A DNA stretch of 64,000 nucleotides from Trichostrongylus colubriformis (taxonomy: Eukaryota > Nematoda > Chromadorea > Rhabditida > Trichostrongylidae). Positions 21,869 through 32,119 of this stretch are shown here, piece by piece. The stretch spans positions 8,929,992 through 8,993,991 of the forward strand of contig OZ022261.1 of assembly GCA_963978905.1 (NCBI GenBank), read 5' to 3'. The notes under the pieces were generated by a model. That model searched no databases. It had not been told where the DNA came from and saw only the letters and a list, made by a program, of their open reading frames with translations. How positions within the stretch are numbered: position 1 is the first letter of the stretch; each line of letters starts with the position of its first letter. The position numbers and the translations under genes were made by a program.

Positions 21869-22300
21869 AAAGGAATCGTCCACGGAAAAATGAGTTTTTC
21901 TGTTACCTATATGTTTACGTTGTATTTGCCCAATGTGGACCTCATGCAAAGATTCAAGCGAAAAAATGTGGATCCGGCTACGATACAGCACCACGAAGTC
22001 TTGGCCTGGTGGGCGGGGTCTCCGAGCAAGTGCCCATCCCCCTCGTCCGCCGCGGTCGGCGACGCCTTGCAGGAACAGGAAGTTACGTAAACAGTCCCAC
22101 TCTTCGTTCCTTACCGGGGCAAACGACGAGACGGAACTTTTAGTCACAGGCTCCGCCCACCCGGCCAAGAAGTTGGGGGGCTGTATCTTCGCCGGATTCC
22201 ACTTTTTCGCGTGAAACTTTGCATGCGGCCTTTATTAGGCAAATACAACATAAATATGAGAGTAACAAAGGAACCAATTTTTCCGACGACGATTCCTTTT
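21869..22300. mobile_element. MITE family D, copy D2
   Basis: 432 bp with the clearest D ends: AAAGGAATCGTCCACGGAAA on the left and ACGACGATTCCTTTT on the right, inverted. The GC-rich core has GGTGGGCGGGGTCTCC. It is the reference copy for judging the insertion in D3. Frames on both strands are artefacts of the palindromic layout. Confidence 0.8.
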
Positions 22301-22554
22301 AATAAGGCAGTGTAATCAGAAGGGGCGCATGCCTAGAAAAATGCCGCGTCCCCTCTTACGGGTGCAGCGTTTCCTTATATGACCCTGGCACTTCACTGTT
22401 TTGCAGTCTTTTCACTTTCTTTCCCGGTTTTCAGTATTTCAACTCAAACACATTGTTCATTTACAATTTGTTGAAAGTTCTTCGAAAAACGTTCTGTGTA
22501 GGTTTTGATTTTTTGATAACTGCTGTTTATCGCCGCAGCTCGAGATGCGAAAGT
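22301..22554. other. no supported feature
   Basis: Pyrimidine-rich stretch without recognisable gene. The end (GATAACTGCTGTTTATCGCC) is shared with the flank of the SINE-like unit at 49076. Confidence 0.4.
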
Positions 22555-22685
22555 TACTGCAAGGATGCTGAGTTATGGGCAAAAGCTTCGGTGTCGGACG
22601 GGACTCGAACACGCACTTCATGAAGTACGGGTTCGAGTCCCGTCCGACACCGAAGCTATTGCCCAGAACTCAGCATCCTTGTAGT
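22555..22685. repeat. tRNA-derived repeat forming a near-perfect hairpin
   Basis: Two B-box halves of the same tRNA-like unit face each other: GGGACTCGAAC on the left and GGGTTCGAGTCCCGTCC on the right. Each is joined to the shared tail (CTTCGGTGTCGG, then GGATGCTGAGTT). The arms are about 55 nt with few mismatches and an approximately 19-nt centre. The A-box half is absent from both arms. Confidence 0.8.
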
Positions 22686-23536
22686 TCTGTATAGGAATTT
22701 TCTAGTTGAAAACTGATGCGGAAAATGTGATCAGTTTCCAGTTTGCTGCATGTCTAAAGTGGAAACTCTTCTGAAGGGCAGATTATAAAAATATTATGAG
22801 AAGATCTGAAAGTGCAAGATGTCTGCTTTTCAACGGATATTAACGGTTATTGCGCTTATGGCTTACATTATTTTGTCCGAGTAATCTCCGTCAAATAGTT
22901 TGATGAGGAAGTAGTGAGAGAAATCGGATGCACGTGCAAGCTGATGCACTTTAAGAAAATAGTTTTCTGCAAACCATTAGTAATCTTCGGAATCCTATTA
23001 CTGCTTTCTGCGCGATAAAATACTCCTCGTCACACAGCTAATGGGGAGAATTTTTTGCACTGAAATCCAGAATATTAGTAGGAAGGACTCAGAAGATTCG
23101 AACTGCTCCTTAGGCACATTCTCTGCTCTCAGGTATAAACAGTGAAGTGCTGACTCCGCTTAAAAATGCGAACTGCCCAGAATTTCCAATCAAAATCTCA
23201 TTGTGTCCAAGTGCCCTTCTAGCCCATATGTGTAGTAATCCGCTGAAATGGACTTGCCTCTCTCACACTTGCCATTTTGTCCCTCCCAGCAGGTGCTACA
23301 GGACACTCGGATAGGGATAGGTTAAGCGAGCACTCAGCGGCCACGCTTCCTTCCCAAGCCTATTCGCAACAAGGTGCCTGCGGCGCTCAACCAAAGGCGG
23401 TGAATCAATTCAGGATTTCTGTTGTACTTCTCTACCAGAGGGTACCACACCAAAAGAATTTATCTACCATGCTTGATTCTGTCAGCTGGGCCAGTGTTTG
23501 CTGCCGACGAAACCTTGAAACAGGCTCAAGAAATAT
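22686..23536. other. no supported feature
   Basis: No gene or repeat could be supported. A 95-codon plus-strand frame at 23277-23564 runs into the following mariner relic and has no homology. Confidence 0.4.
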
Positions 23537-24022
23537 TAGGTTGTCCGGACTAAATGCATGGTAGGGTTCAAAGCAACATATCTTTGTCACCCGATGTTGT
23601 GAGCGGACCTAACTTGAGGGATATGTGTTTTATGTCCGGTATATATACCTTTCAGCAGGATGTGCGACATATCGTCTCCTGTTCCCAGTAGTGCCCTCGC
23701 AATGGATGACAAGAAGATGCTCTTCCGAACAGTTTTGCTCCTACAATACCGCTCCAACCGATCCGCGAAAGAGGCCCATCGCTTTCTGCAGGAGAAAATG
23801 AAGGAGCAAGCCCCCTGTCGCTCAATGTGCTTCTACTGTTACCAGTTCGACAACGGTAACTAATCGCTCAAGAAATCTCGACCACAAACACAGAATAAAC
23901 GGCTCCTGCTCGCTACCCGTGGGGCTCGACCTGAGCTTTCTGTACGCGAACTTTCACACTACCACGGTACACGATGTCAATGAAGTTCCGACACTAGTCT
24001 GGAAATTTTCCGAACAACCCAA
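23537..24022 (+). mobile_element. third mariner-like relic, internally deleted
   Basis: The ends TTAGGTTGTCCGGA and (reverse complement) TTGGGTTGTTCGGA are inverted and resemble mariner TIRs. Inside, a plus-strand frame from 23703 reads MLFRTVLLLQYRSNRSAKEA and ends CYQFDNGN, in the position and style of the mariner N-terminal helix-turn-helix (...LLYEF..G..A.EA...). Only about 485 bp remain, and no catalytic core is visible. Subfamily unknown. Confidence 0.45.
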
Positions 24023-24367
24023 TATTTTTCAGTAGGAGAGATGGTGGAGTAGAAAACCAACCATTCAGATGAAAGAGGGAAGTTCAAGTCGTTGACTTAA
24101 TGATATGTGTCAAAGTTTCAGCTTTGAATAATTCACTGAAAGCCTTCAAAAGGAAACTCCGCAAGTTATCTTTGAACGTTCTTAGTTTTCTTGATAAGAA
24201 GGACATATATGCTTAATTTTTTCACGATTACCCTTTGAAATTCGAAACGTTAAAATCTAATAGGACATTCTACTCTACACTCAAAGAAGAAACGAACTGA
24301 GAGAAGTTGGAAAAAGTTATCTCGGAAAATTTCTATAATCAACTTAAAAGTCCATCTACACTTTCAG

Positions 24368-24584
24368 ATCCCTCTGTGTAACTGCTCAACTTAACGGATC
24401 TCCATCCTTGTCAACCCCCCTAGTTAGATTCAATTTTTCCCTATCGAATCTATCAATACAACTTCCTTCCTTGAGAACTCCTCAACCAATGTTTTACCAT
24501 TTTCCTACCAGAACAGGCCCACTATCTAATCACGCTGAAGCAGTACACATGAAAAGGAATAGAATGCGAAGGCTTAATCAATAA
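24368..24584 (+). CDS. putative terminal exon, Ser/Pro-rich, unknown
   Basis: Opens after a strong acceptor (CTACACTTTCAG) with one base completing a codon. It stays open 71 codons to TAA 24582-24584, which overlaps an AATAAA signal. Excerpts LNGSPSLSTPLVRFNFSLS and AVHMKRNRMRRLNQ. No domain recognised. The placement of acceptor, stop and polyA signal together is the support; chance remains possible. Confidence 0.35.
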
Positions 24585-24720
24585 AAATTCAGTAAAATTA
24601 CAAGAAATGATGGGAGTTCTAGAGCTCATCAGATGACCTTTTTCGTACTTGTTACTCATTTTGCTGTCATCGAAACGAAAACCTTCCGAACATACATGTT
24701 TGATCAGTTGAATGTCTTAC

Positions 24721-24756
24721 CAACGATGTCAGCCGACTACGTGGGATTTTATTTTT
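24721..24756 (-). CDS. candidate 36-nt micro-exon
   Basis: A 36-nt segment, phase 0 at both ends, lies between a strong acceptor (GATTTTTTTACAG) and a good donor (TTG|GTAAGAC). It encodes KNKIPRSRLTSL in the only open frame. Neighbouring exons were not identified. Confidence 0.25.
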
Positions 24757-25378
24757 CTGTAAAAAAATCGTCAGTAATTGCACTTATTAAGGGGAAGTTT
24801 GATTGACGTAAACGGAGTCTGATCTGTAGAAGTGCAACGTGCCACATCCTTCCGGTTAAAAGGATTTATCACAGTCCACTGACTGAATACTCAAAGAGGT
24901 TCATAAATTAGCCGCGCTTGACCATAAATGAAGAAATCAACTGAGTATTTGCTTCTGAATATTGTTTCATTAATACAAGTCTATGAGAAGTGCAACTGAA
25001 TTCTCTAAAGACTTATTGGAAAATAGTACAAGAAACATAAAAAGTCATTTGTGGGCAACTACTATTTAAGGGTAACATACAGTAAGATCCGAAAAATTCG
25101 TACCGGAAAGAGTAAGGGTGGGCTTGCGCAGTCACAACCTTAACTTCGTGGACCTCATTGAGACCATATTCCGAATACAACAGCCAAGCATTTGTTAATT
25201 GTAACTCTATTTCTAACTAAAAGTGGATTGGCAAACATATCGTCCAAGCCGACCATCACAATAAATTGCATGCCTACTTGCTGAAAAGGTATGGTAGATA
25301 TACCATTGAGAAGCTAAGAAATGGCCAAAGGGGTCCCGATACTGTAATGGATTACTAGCGCAGAGGGTCGGAAACATC
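24757..25378. other. no supported feature
   Basis: No recognisable gene. A 43-codon plus frame near 25218-25360 lacks signals. Confidence 0.4.
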
Positions 25379-25924
25379 AAAAGAATCTTCCACGGAAAGG
25401 TGAGTTTCCTTGTTGCCCATATATTTATGTTGTATTTGCCTAATAGGGGCCCATGCGATTTCGCGCGAAAAAGCGAGAAATCGGCTTAGATACAGCTCCC
25501 CTAATTCTCGGCCAGGTGGGCGTGGCATGAAAGCTCCGTCTCGTCGTCCGGCCTGGTTTGGAACGGGAAGTAGAACTGTTCACGTAATTTTCTGTCCCAA
25601 TGCATCTCCGATCCAGGCGGACGACGGGGTGGACACTTACTTTCTCGGAGGCCCCTCCCACCCAGCCAAGACTTTGTGGTGTGTATCCTAGCCGGATTCA
25701 CATTTTTTCGCGTGAAACTTTGCATGCGGTCCACATCAGGCAAATACAACATAAATACAGTCCATTTCCCCACGCCTGGTGGGGCGAGGTCTACGGACTT
25801 GTATCGATCTCTCTCACCCTGCCTTACACTCTCACCCAACTCTGCAGGCCACGCCCTGCCAGCCTTCGGGAATTAGACTGTATGTGGGTAACAGAAAATC
25901 TCATTTTTTCCGTGGACGATTCCT
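25379..25924. mobile_element. MITE family D, copy D3, carrying a nested MITE
   Basis: Ends AAAGAATCTTCCACGGAAAG and CCGTGGACGATTCCTT are inverted and match D2. It is longer than D2 because a family E element is inserted at 25758-25880, between the D blocks CAACATAAA and GGGTAACA. Confidence 0.78.
25758..25880 (+). mobile_element. MITE family E, copy E1, nested in D3
   Basis: Begins CAGTCCATTTCC, ends AATTAGACTG, and is flanked by TA (25756-25757 and 25881-25882). The uninterrupted D2 copy has a single TA at this point, so the TA is a target duplication. CAGT-type ends with TA duplication suggest a Tc1/mariner-mobilised MITE. Confidence 0.75.
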
Positions 25925-26167
25925 TCAATTTTGAATTGTTCCGTTCCAGGTCAATTTTGTACAAGAAGATGGGATATCGCCTAGGTGATATGATGTACTA
26001 AATAAATAAGAATGAAAAATAAACATTAAATGTTATAGAACATAGCCTGAAGAACTACTAAAGGTGACTCTTAGCTTGGTCGTAGAGTCATCAGATCAGA
26101 CAGAGGTAGGCCAAGCAACGTTGGTGGAAGAGGGTCGGTCTCCTAGCAGGATTCTTTCTGCTTCTTT

Positions 26168-26359
26168 TTAGAGCGATTCGGAGGCGGGTTTTGCCACAAA
26201 ATGCATGTTCCAGTTTCTTCTGTGGGCAGATAGAGGGATCCGCAAATGGATATTCCACCCGTACCGTGTTACGACGTCCATTCCCATTAGGACACAGCTA
26301 TAACGATTGAAACTAGGCGGAGAGGTAGCAATGTTCACAACACCGTCGACATTCGACAT
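26168..26359 (-). CDS. uncertain open reading frame
   Basis: 63 codons from ATG to TAA; excerpts MSNVDGVVNIATSPPSFNRY and MGMDVVTRYGWNIHLRIPLS. An in-frame stop lies shortly upstream and no splice sites frame it. No family recognised. Confidence 0.22.
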   Translation of the reverse strand: MSNVDGVVNIATSPPSFNRYSCVLMGMDVVTRYGWNIHLRIPLSAHRRNWNMHFVAKPASESL

Positions 26360-26399
26360 GTTTGGTAGACGGGTGAATCAAAGGAAAAATTTGCTATCG

Positions 26400-27203
26400 A
26401 TATTGATGACATGATTCAACTGAAGGTCTAATTGTGAGAGCGATGTTAACAGAGACAGACAAGTGATAGCGCTGGAAATTTGCTTGATATCCTCAAGTAA
26501 ACACTCAGCCCTTTTTCTAAGCTGGATTTCGTGAGGCGACATCGGTAGAGAGGTTCTATTTTCAGTGTTTTAATAGGTTCCCTGTGACCTTTTCTCTATC
26601 GGCATGTCCCTCAGCACCTCCAATTTCATTATAGAACACATGACCCAACAAGCAACAGAAAAGACCATGGTGAAACGTGTCTTCAGGCGCCGGCTTCCTA
26701 GATCAATAGTTAGGGATACTCATTGTTTTGTCCTCCCTCTACACTTTTGGTTAGAAAAGGAGAATATAGCAGGAAACCTTTACTAGTATTACTAGAGGAC
26801 CGGACACCTAAAAGTACGATAATTAAAGAAGCCACAAACAACTTCTCAGTCCGAGCATTATTAAAAAGCTGATACTTAGTGCAAGAGAGACCATAAAGTT
26901 TATGGGGGCACGTCATCTGAACAGAAGTGAAGTACTTTCTGCTCCAAAGGACATTAATCGAGCATGATGTAGAAATCCAAAAGAAAGCCCTACACTAATT
27001 TCTTTTTTTGCTTACCACTCTTGTAATGTTTGTTCAAGCCATCAGATTATTCACAGTGATAGGCAGTCTAACTGGATAATGATTATGCACCTACGAAAAT
27101 GAATGGAGTATCAAAACCTCAGAATGCCTCTCAAAAGCTGTGTTGTCTAGAAGATACTCTCAACGTTGAGTAAGTAGGCTGGATTAGGACATTAATTATT
27201 TCA
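26400..27203. other. no supported feature
   Basis: No recognisable gene. A 60-codon plus frame at 26604-26786 is of chance length. Confidence 0.4.
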
Positions 27204-27449
27204 TCACCACATGAGAATTTCAAATGGAACCCTCATTTTCACTTTTGTGTATTCTTCAGAAGCCAGAGGATGTCTCAGAACACCTGATTCAAAATGTATG
27301 TATGCGAACAAGCGCATTCTCTCTTCTACGTTCAGGACCTCGCTTCGAGAATACTCCCGGAGAGCCCAGTGATGGTTTGCGCGAGTGAATGGTGACGATA
27401 CCATGCCTCTTCCCAGTTGGGTTTTTTCAAACTCGGATAGGTAAAGTCT
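27204..27449 (-). CDS. putative terminal exon, unknown protein
   Basis: Opens after ACTATAG on the minus strand and stays in frame for 81 codons to TGA. Excerpts LSEFEKTQLGRGMVSSPF, REYSRSEVLNVEERMRLFAY and SEEYTKVKMRVPFEI. The balance of charged and aromatic residues is unlike nearby chance frames. MITE A2 begins 16 bp upstream of the exon and may sit in its intron or have cut the gene. The acceptor lacks the TTTC motif. Family not recognised. Confidence 0.35.
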   Translation of the reverse strand, partial: RLYLSEFEKTQLGRGMVSSPFTRANHHWALREYSRSEVLNVEERMRLFAYIHFESGVLRHPLASEEYTKVKMRVPFEILMW

Positions 27450-27465
27450 CTATAGTTCCTCCAGA

Positions 27466-27722
27466 GGTGTGTACACTTATGACAAATTTCCGCATTGCGA
27501 CGTCGCACTCGAGGCGCCGTCAGCACAACTTGCCGCGGCCAGTTGGAATTCCGCTCAGGACGCAAGGGTCTGGTACTATGGAGGTTCTTCAAGAACTAAA
27601 AATACAAAGACAGGAGTGATATAAAAAAAACTCCAAAGGGAGTGTTGCAATGTACGCAATTACACGCGAAGAAGTTCGTGGCGCCGCTCGCCGCGCGAAA
27701 TTTTTTCATGGGTGTACACACC
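27466..27722. mobile_element. MITE family A, copy A2
   Basis: Inverted ends GGTGTGTACACTTATGAC and TCATGGGTGTACACACC. Interior shared with A1 and A3 (GACGTCGCACTCGAGGCGCC, TTGGAATTCCGCTCAGGACG). 257 bp. No target duplication was recognised. Confidence 0.75.
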
Positions 27723-27927
27723 CGCTCTTCCAGTGTATGTACGTGATATGAGCAACGTACTCGAGCTAATAAATTACGTCACTTTTTTCAATCTCCTATT
27801 TTCCATCAGCAGTTAAAAATGCAGCAGACACAAAATACCTAACAAAACTTACACCTTATCATAAGCTGTATTGGCGGACCTACCGGTCGGATATCATGGT
27901 ACCTTAACACAATTGTGAGCCAGTTAT

Positions 27928-28163
27928 GGGTGTGTACCCTTATGTCAGGATTTCGCGCGACGACGAGCGGCGTGCGACGCAGTGTGTGCGAGTATGCGCG
28001 TCGCGGTACTTAGGTCTCAGAACGATTACACGACAATGCCAGGGGCGCGATATGCAGTTGATTCGCAATAGCTTCGGGACCCAACAACACGGCGCCTTTT
28101 CGTCCGCATTGCTTTGCTTGCGACATGCCGCGGTGCGAAGTACTGACATAAGGGTACACACCT
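27928..28163. mobile_element. MITE family C, copy C4
   Basis: 236 bp with TIRs GGGTGTGTACCCTTATGTCA and ACATAAGGGTACACACCT. Flanks GCCAGTTAT and GCCAGTTTG match at 7 of 9 positions, a decayed 9-bp target duplication. The interior is inverted relative to C2. Confidence 0.8.
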
Positions 28164-28589
28164 GCCAGTTTGTGATCAAGTTCTCCGCCCAACTGACTAA
28201 CACGAAAAAGGTCCTCCAAACTTTGTAGAATTAGCTTTGGAACGATGGAAATGGAGTCATTCGGCATTATCATACCAACAGCTTTATTATATCAACGTCC
28301 GTAATCCGCCACCTATGAAAAATTGAAGGATTCATGTGGATGTTGTATAGGCATGCTAACATTATCGAAACTATTAGACTGAATAAAGCACCCATAATAA
28401 CCATAATTAAGGAATGCTTGTGTTACAACCTTTCCGAAACATGATTCCTATTATTCTCTGGTTACGGATTTGGCCATGAGTCAGCGACTAGCACACATAG
28501 TTGAAATCTGCATCACGAACAGAATAGAACGATGCTTTATCGTCTCCCTTTAATGGACTGCCTATGTTTCCTGAACTGTTTCATTGGGG

Positions 28590-28690
28590 TGTGTAGCCTT
28601 ATGACGAATTTTCGCGCTGCGAGCGGTGCGGCGGACTTCTTCGCGAGTGATTGCGGACCTTGCGTAAACTTTCTTTGAGATTTTACGTCT
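28590..28690. repeat. family A end fragment
   Basis: GGGTGTGTAGCCTTATGACG followed by a GCTGCGAGCGG block and GCGGACTTCTTCGCG matches the right end of family A in reverse. Only one end is present, so it is a truncated copy. Confidence 0.5.
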
Positions 28691-28694
28691 GCAT

Positions 28695-28790
28695 TAATAA
28701 AAAACTCAAAATGAAAAATTCAATAGAAAATTAAAAAATAAAAATTAAGAAACAAATTGACTAAAAATTAAAAGTTAAAGAATACGAAAA
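28695..28790. repeat. A-rich low-complexity tract
   Basis: Almost entirely A and T in short AAATTAAAA-type words, next to the family A fragment. Confidence 0.8.
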
Positions 28791-29437
28791 CTCGTCGGAA
28801 GGCTACAGATCCGCTTCATTCGTTTCAACATCACCACAGCCCGACACCTGTACGGAAACTACCAAACACGGTTGATCACCATTCCTTGATACGGAGGTGA
28901 AATTGTCTATTATAGTTTCATTGCCAAAACGAAGTGGTTTGCAAGTCTGACTGTAGATACATTTCGGTTCATGAGATGTCATCGCATCCTGCTACGAGAA
29001 CCACGCAATATTCGAGAACATGTACGCAACATGTACGGATCAATGTATGAACATCAAAATTATGAATGTCAAAGAGCTCAGCCCCATACGCAATTGCTGA
29101 GATTGCCTGTGCGGTGTCAGTGTCTCAATGTCACAGATCCCCTTGTGGTGGACAACAGCGGCATCTGTCACCCAAAGAAAATTAGCCTTTTGCCTTCCAT
29201 TTATCTCCGCTTTAGTCAGCGCTGTGATTTATAACGGCATTTTGCAGGCACGCTCATAATAAGGTTGTATTAGTGAATATTTTTGTTAGTCCACTTGATC
29301 GCAACGGATAATGCGATAGGAAGGTACTATACAAAATATAATACACTACGTGCTCATACAATGGTCTAGACACTGTGAAAAGCCTACTAACCTATCGACT
29401 CGATGCAGAACTCGTAGTAGCACCAGTGTTGGGCAGC
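28791..29437. other. weak coding candidate, otherwise empty
   Basis: A plus-strand frame at 28971-29234 contains VRCQCLNVTDPLVVDNSGIC and the run CHPKK, loosely like the end of a trypsin-inhibitor-like Cys domain. The Cys spacing is incomplete and no splice sites fit. Nothing else is recognised. Confidence 0.2.
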
Positions 29438-29842
29438 GTTCATAGTTTTGGAATTCGCAGAAATGTCGTGGAATTTGCGGAAATTAAGACTCTTTCCGCT
29501 TTTTAGTTTCTCTAATCCTCTCGTCTCTTCGTAGCATGGAAATCGATACGTATCTAATGCTCTTCCGCAAATTCCGCAATTCTGTATTTCACGTACATAT
29601 CTTACCCTTTTCCGCGGATTCCACAACTCCACAGATTCAACGATTCCGCATTTCTTCAGTTCCGCAATTCATGCAACCGATACGTATCTTATCCCTTTAC
29701 ACAATTCTGCATTTCCGCAGAATCGGCGATCTCGCATTTCCACAATTCCGCTAATTCCGCAATTCTCCCAATCGATGCGTATCCTTACCGTTTTCCGCAA
29801 ATTCCGCAATTCTGCAATTCCGCAAGTTCCAAAACTGTGAAC
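29438..29842. mobile_element. foldback element L with ATTCCGCA minisatellite core
   Basis: Bounded by the inverted repeat GTTCATAGTTTTGGAA (left) and TTCCAAAACTGTGAAC (right). The left arm carries TTGCGGAAAT words and the rest is a long array of degenerate ATTCCGCA words in the opposite orientation. A higher-order motif (CGATACGTAT or CGATGCGTAT) recurs at 29544, 29678 and 29773. Confidence 0.75.
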
Positions 29843-30136
29843 AAAGGGAAGGGATGGATAAGATCTTTCTGGGCGAGGAATACCCACCACGAGGGATGCT
29901 ATTATATCACCCTTCAGCATACATGGAGTTGAACAGCATGCTGAAAACGAACTGGATTTTAAGTGCTCTAATTTGAGTAAGTGACTGAAATCTTCACCAA
30001 TCAGAGATTTAAAATAATCAGCATTTTTGCAAAGCAATGCGTAAATAAAACGAATGCCGGTCGGTTACAGATGGTGTTTTGCATTTTGTATCACAGTGGG
30101 AGCGACAGTAAGGGTGGCTTACATGGCAAGACTTAA

Positions 30137-30571
30137 AGGAACCGGAAGGGGTCCGAAACAAGAGAAAAATACAAAGAAATGAGCATTTTGTAACGAACGC
30201 AGAAGGTTAGAAGCGATAATCGATGGAAAAACCCGGAGTAAAAAGCGTGGCGCTGTGGTGTGTATTCGCATCACATTCACATCAACACACTGACTTTCCG
30301 AGTTGTTCGCTGTAGAGATGTCCTTTGTTATCTCGTTGAAAGTATTTTATTCACTCGTGATGATGTGAAATAAGTGAAACAACACACAGCAACAAACAAC
30401 TAAAACAATTAAATGAAGAATAAGCGAAAGCGTAAGAAAAAGTGTGATTACAAGCTAAAATCAAGTGAATGCACTTTCGTTGTCTTAGCAAAGTGCCGTG
30501 TGTGCATCGCGGCAACTGCAAGCCACCGTGTTCCCGTACCGTAAACCAAAATTGCCCTCCTCACGGTGTCT
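30137..30571. mobile_element. MITE family K, copy K1 (piggyBac-like)
   Basis: 435 bp with short inverted ends AGGAACCGGAAGG and (reverse complement) AGACACCGTGAGG, flanked by TTAA on both sides (30133-30136, 30572-30575). TTAA duplication is the piggyBac signature. The second copy, in reverse orientation, is at 57481-57914. No transposase. Confidence 0.75.
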
Positions 30572-30621
30572 TTAATGGGATACATACATATATTACATCG
30601 GAAACTCGAATTAGATCTACT

Positions 30622-30849
30622 GGGTGTGCGCAGATATGACAGCGAATCGCTTCGCGGCGTTTCACTCGCGGCGCCACCAGTACGACTCGCCGTATCGATT
30701 GCCCTCGGGAGCCGGCCGAGCGTGACTGCGTCACGTCTGCGCTTCCACTCATGCCACACTGCCTCGCTTGAAGGCTGCAATGCCATGCCACTGGCACTCG
30801 CACCCGCCGCGGGCGACCACGCGATTCGTTGTCATATCTGCACACGCCC
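30622..30849. mobile_element. MITE family B, copy B1
   Basis: 228 bp with TIRs GGGTGTGCGCAGATATGACA and TGTCATATCTGCACACGCCC. Flanks AGATCTACT and AGATCTATT form a 9-bp target duplication with one mismatch. GC-rich core with GGCGCCACCAG. Long frames on both strands across it are artefacts. Confidence 0.85.
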
Positions 30850-31297
30850 AGATCTATTCGTCCTTGTTAAGAAAACTAACAGCGAAAGGAAGCTAACGCT
30901 TCGCGTCACTGGAAGAATCTCTTGTGAGCTCGATGTCTTAATACTAGGTGTCTTAATTCTAATACTAGCTGTGGAAACGTTAGACGGATGAAGCGTTTAT
31001 TCGGATACCATGCAAGATTGCCCCGAGCCACCTTTAGACCTCTGAAAAAGACGAAAAGGTCGCTGCGTGTGCAACCGAACCGACCTTTGCTTTTGTGGCT
31101 TGTTAACAGCAAACATGTTTCAACCCACGATAAAATAATTTCGAATCAACCGAAATCTCCTTCTGAGTGGGAATTGGAAGAAAATGAGCAAGTAGGCAGA
31201 TTGTGGCGCCTTCATTCTCACTTTCCTGACAAATGACATCACGAACATATTCGGAAGTGGTATCTCAAGTGCAGTATTCCAAGCAACCACTCTGCCG
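30850..31297. other. 3' flank of the 31298 exon; no other gene supported
   Basis: A minus-strand AATAAA (plus TTTATT at 30996-31001) lies about 300 bp beyond the stop at 31298. An 82-codon plus-strand frame at 30988-31236 is unsupported. Confidence 0.35.
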
Positions 31298-31477
31298 TCA
31301 CTCATCAGAAATCGTGTGGTCACCGCTAAATGAAGCACTTTCCTTGTCCACGTCACCTGACACGTAAGGCATTGGTTCGGCAGCGAACTTCTCCGTAAAA
31401 CAAGTGCCAGGATCAAGCACCGCCAAGAAATACGACACCCCCCCTCCACCGAAACCTACCGGACCTACAGGTGACAG
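31298..31477 (-). CDS. putative terminal exon, acidic C-terminal tail
   Basis: Opens after GTAGTATCAG and stays in frame for 59 codons to a TGA at 31298-31300. The sequence runs from a Pro/Gly stretch (LSPVGPVGFGGGG) through SYFLAVLDPGTCFTEKFAAE to an acidic Ser-rich end (SGDVDKESASFSGDHTISDE). The composition and regular codons make this a credible protein C-terminus. The family is unknown. A longer open frame on the same strand in another phase (31120-31449) is judged to be its shadow. Confidence 0.42.
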   Translation of the reverse strand: MSPVGPVGFGGGGVSYFLAVLDPGTCFTEKFAAEPMPYVSGDVDKESASFSGDHTISDE

Positions 31478-31979
31478 CTGATACTACTGTATATGCGCTG
31501 TAAAGGGTTACTCCAAAATGTCATGAATCGATAAGCATATTTTGCATCACTTCGTATTTTTTGACTACTGCCAGGAAAAAAGATCAATGTGATAATAGAT
31601 CCCGATAATCTATGAGCATCCCACAAGTAGATAGACGTGAAAGCGATAAGGATGGAGTGGGATCGATAACTACGCAAGTCTATTGACATGCTGAATCTGT
31701 TGTGGAAAACAGTACACCACCACTACCGAGGACCGATGAAGAATGCGAATTTTCGACATTCTCCAAATCATCAGCTATATTCTGTAAAAGCTACTGTAAT
31801 AGGTAACAAAAGTTCTCTCACGAAAACTCAACGTGCTTAGGGCTTGACGTTGATTCAATAAACTGATCATTCAGTCACGTCGAAAACAGATATCTCACGT
31901 TCCCGAGTGATTAACAGAAAAAGGATTATTTCTATTTGAATAATGTGAGCGACATGCCACAGAACTACTTTCCTTTTCA

Positions 31980-32119
31980 CAGCGCTAGATAGGGCGTGGC
32001 CCGAGTGGCGAGAGTGAGAGTGCTGGTGAGAGTGAGAGTGCTGGCGGCGTAGTAGAGAGTATGATACCTCTCACCCGAAACCGTAGGCCAGGCCCCATTA
32101 AGCGCTCCGAAATGGACTG
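31980..32119 (-). mobile_element. MITE family E, copy E2
   Basis: Reverse-orientation relative of E1: its right end (GAAATGGACTG followed by TA) is the complement of E1's left end, and AGGGCGTGGCC matches the E1 right part. It contains a short tandem duplication of GAGAGTGAGAGTGCTGG. Confidence 0.6.

Noticed and set aside
25600..26001. 133-codon plus frame
   Set aside because: Crosses the nested MITE D3/E1; no conserved frame in D2.
29438..29842. CRISPR-like array
   Set aside because: ATTCCGCA words are short, degenerate and without regular spacers, inside a foldback element in a eukaryotic genome.
30566..30991. 141-codon plus and 112-codon minus frames
   Set aside because: Both lie across MITE B1 and its GC-rich core; similar frames appear in B2 and B3 and are not conserved as protein.
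31120..31449. 109-codon minus frame
   Set aside because: Overlaps the exon at 31298-31477 in a different phase; the latter has the better composition and an acceptor.
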